From Planctomycetota bacterium (lineage in GTDB: Bacteria > Planctomycetota > Brocadiia > JAJRTI01): DNA of 8,007 bases. The translations under genes and the position numbers were made by a program. The stretch covers positions 1 through 8,007 of the forward strand of contig JAJRTI010000627.1 of the NCBI GenBank assembly GCA_024278415.1, in the 5' to 3' direction. The notes beneath the pieces are model-generated. The model ran no database searches, was not told the DNA's origin, and worked only from the letters and a program-made list of their open reading frames with translations. Of the stretch, positions 6,834-8,007 are shown in pieces; the first letter of the stretch is position 1; each line of letters opens with the position of its first letter.

Positions 6834-7497
6834 ATTGGCTGCTCTGCTCATCGCTCTGTGTATGCCTGGCCTCCTCCTGGCCGCGCAAGGCAAGAAGAAG
6901 GACTTGGTCAAGATCAAACTCGAGCTGCCCAAGCCGCTGTTCGTCGGCACGCCGAAGGACATCCGCTCGCCCAACCTCGAGAAGCCACGCAGACACGCGC
7001 GGCCCCCGCTCATGGCGCCCAAGGGCACGACCAACGTCGCGTTCGAGAAGCCCGTCTCGGCCAGCGACGAAGAGCCCATCATCGGCGAAATCGAATACGT
7101 GACCGATGGCGACAAGGAAGGCTCCGACGGCTCGTACGTCGAGTTGGGCCCCGGCAAGCAATGGGTGCAGATCGACCTCGAAGGCGTGTACTCCATCTAC
7201 GGGATTCTGGTCTGGCATTTCCATCAGCAGGCCTGCGTGTATCGGGACGTGGTCATCCAAGTCGCGGACGACCCGGACTTCATCATGAACGTGCGCACGC
7301 TCTTCAACAACGACCACGACAACTCGTCGGGCCTGGGCATTGGCAAGGACAAGGAATACATCGAGACGTACGAGGGCAAGCTGATCCGGGTCAACGGCGT
7401 CAAGGCTCGTTACGTGCGCCTCTACTCCAACGGCAGCACGCGCAACGAGGAGAACCACTACATCGAGGTCGAGGTCTACGGCAAGCCGGCGAAGTAG
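6823..7497 (+). CDS. Secreted F5/8 type C (discoidin-like) domain protein
   Basis: The 224-residue product has a clear signal peptide (MKVRLAALLIALCMPGLLLA, cleavage near 20-22). A Lys/Pro-rich segment follows to about residue 67, then a single beta-sandwich domain (about 70-221) of the galactose-binding/discoidin type. Supporting motifs are NVAFEKPVSAS (71-81), VTDGD (93-97), WVQIDLEGVYSIYGILVWH (104-122) and the C-terminal ARYVRLYSNGS to VEVYGKP. An internal stretch with LFNNDHDNSSGLGIGKDKEYI (140-160) is very polar and resembles versions I recall from planctomycete proteins. Such domains usually bind carbohydrate or surfaces, and no catalytic domain is attached. ATG 6823 lies inside the end of the cytochrome b gene (11-bp overlap), with AAGG at 6808-6811. 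It is the last gene of the apparent operon. Its role beside two cytochromes is unknown. A sugar-docking accessory is possible. Confidence 0.85.
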   Translation: MKVRLAALLIALCMPGLLLAAQGKKKDLVKIKLELPKPLFVGTPKDIRSPNLEKPRRHARPPLMAPKGTTNVAFEKPVSASDEEPIIGEIEYVTDGDKEGSDGSYVELGPGKQWVQIDLEGVYSIYGILVWHFHQQACVYRDVVIQVADDPDFIMNVRTLFNNDHDNSSGLGIGKDKEYIETYEGKLIRVNGVKARYVRLYSNGSTRNEENHYIEVEVYGKPAK

Positions 7498-7588
7498 CGC
7501 GGTAGCCCAAGCCGATAGGCTTCGGTTGCAGAGGAATTGCAAGGTGGCGCCGGGCTCGATCGTCTTGCCGGCTTTCGTCGCCCTGAAG

Positions 7589-7635
7589 CCCCCATCCCTC
7601 CCCTTCCCCCAGTGGGGGAAGGGGAGGGATGGGGG
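7589..7635. repeat. Perfect 22-bp inverted repeat with 3-nt loop, G-quadruplex-forming
   Basis: The arms are 7589-7610 (C-rich) and 7614-7635 (G-rich), perfectly complementary across all 22 positions around AGT. The G-rich arm has runs of 5, 4, 3 and 5 G separated by 2, 1 and 2 nt, a canonical G-quadruplex pattern. Because the element is an inverted repeat, the minus strand carries the same motif. It lies 91 bp after the discoidin stop codon. No T-tract follows. It could act as a terminator or as a dispersed palindromic intergenic element. Confidence 0.85.
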
Positions 7636-7640
7636 AGCCG

Positions 7641-7654
7641 TCGCCGTACGGCGA
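7641..7654. repeat. Perfect 14-bp palindrome
   Basis: TCGCCGTACGGCGA equals its own reverse complement. It sits 35 bp upstream of the start codon of the Agl23-like gene and 5 bp after the large inverted repeat. A dimeric regulator operator is possible. Chance occurrence in GC-rich DNA or part of the neighbouring repeat are alternatives. Confidence 0.6.
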
Positions 7655-7667
7655 ACAGGCCCTGCCG

Positions 7668-7683
7668 GCGAGGGACTCCTCGC
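7668..7683 (+). promoter_or_regulatory. Small hairpin covering the likely ribosome binding site of the Agl23-like gene
   Basis: GCGAGG (7668-7673) pairs with CCTCGC (7678-7683) around GACT, with a possible extra G-U pair. The best Shine-Dalgarno candidate for the ATG at 7689, GAGGG (7670-7674), sits inside the 5' arm. Spacing to the ATG is long (14 nt). If the hairpin folds, the site would be partly masked. Confidence 0.4.
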
Positions 7684-7688
7684 TCACA

Positions 7689-8007
7689 ATGAAGCGCCCT
7701 GCCACATCCACGCTCCTGCTGCTCGCCATCGCCGCGGCCGCGCTCGCGTTCAGGCTGCCCAAGCTCTCCGACCGGCCCATGCACCTCGATGAGGCCGTGC
7801 AGGCGATCAAGACGGGCATCCTCATGGACACGGGGGTCTATCGGTACGACCCGACCGAGTTCCACGGGCCCACCCTCTACTACGCCGCGCTGCCGTTCGC
7901 ATGGGCGTTCTCCGGCGCGCGCTTCGCGGACACGACCGAGCGGGACTACCGCATCGTCGACGTACTCTTCGGCGTCGCGCTCGTGCTGCTGGTCTACCTC
8001 CTGCGCG
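7689..8007 (+). CDS. Agl23/TIGR03663-like polytopic membrane protein, 5' part only
   Basis: The frame opens at ATG 7689 and stays open to the window edge, giving 106 codons of a gene that continues beyond 8007. The N-terminus has a basic start (MKRP) and a first membrane helix at about 8-22. FRLPKLSDRPMHLDEAVQA (21-39) follows, in which D34-E35 sits where GT-C glycosyltransferases carry the acidic catalytic motif in the first periplasmic loop. FHGPTLYY (58-65) and the start of a second helix (about 89-105) come next. This combination matches what I know of the flippase-associated Agl23-like family (TIGR03663), polytopic proteins related to dolichyl-phosphate-mannose glycosyltransferases. The donor and acceptor are unknown. 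The gene is separated from the cytochrome operon by 191 bp containing the large inverted repeat, so it is probably a new transcription unit. Confidence 0.75.
   Translation, partial: MKRPATSTLLLLAIAAAALAFRLPKLSDRPMHLDEAVQAIKTGILMDTGVYRYDPTEFHGPTLYYAALPFAWAFSGARFADTTERDYRIVDVLFGVALVLLVYLLR

Noticed and set aside
7400..7865. Minus-strand open frames across the 22-bp inverted repeat with Pro/Gly-rich products
   Set aside because: The Pro-Ser-Pro/Gly-rich sequence is simply the translation of the palindromic repeat. The frames overlap the discoidin and Agl23-like genes and have no domain support.

Overview
The window looks like a high-GC (roughly two-thirds G+C by eye) bacterial chromosome segment. 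It probably comes from Planctomycetota or a similar lineage, such as Hydrogenedentota, Verrucomicrobiota or Lentisphaerota. Four kinds of gene point that way: a secreted ThuA-domain protein fused to HEAT repeats, a Tat-exported Gfo/Idh/MocA oxidoreductase, a short secreted F5/8 type C (discoidin-like) protein, and an Agl23-type (TIGR03663-like) membrane protein. This taxonomic call is inference from protein family content. No rRNA or other marker gene is present.

Layout, all on the + strand. Positions 1-2740 hold a 909-codon exported ThuA plus HEAT-repeat protein, whose true start may lie upstream of the window. Positions 2741-2926 are non-coding and packed with short perfect hairpins. Positions 2927-7497 are a tight four-gene unit: Tat-signal Gfo/Idh/MocA oxidoreductase (2927-4261), membrane-anchored seven-heme c-type cytochrome (4258-6138), FDH-gamma-like membrane cytochrome b (6135-6833) and secreted discoidin-like protein (6823-7497). 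Consecutive genes overlap by 4, 4 and 11 bp, so co-transcription and translational coupling are likely. Positions 7498-7688 are non-coding, with a perfect 22-bp inverted repeat that is also a G-quadruplex motif, a 14-bp palindrome and a small hairpin over the probable ribosome binding site of the next gene. From 7689 the 5' end of an Agl23-like polytopic glycosyltransferase-type gene runs off the window.

How the genes may work together (inference): the cytochrome b and seven-heme cytochrome c look like a two-protein electron-transfer module between the quinone pool and the periplasm. They are coupled to a periplasmic sugar or inositol dehydrogenase-like protein, next to a ThuA-domain protein. 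ThuA and Gfo/Idh/MocA families both occur in keto-sugar metabolism, so a respiratory-linked extracytoplasmic sugar redox system is a reasonable hypothesis, but the sequence does not prove it.

The most unusual non-protein signals are short tandem repeats whose unit is not a multiple of three. They lie inside the 5' coding parts of two exported proteins: 8-bp units at 54-77 and 7-bp units at 4272-4299. Gain or loss of one unit would shift the frame, so these are candidate phase-variation sites, or dispersed repeats captured as coding sequence.
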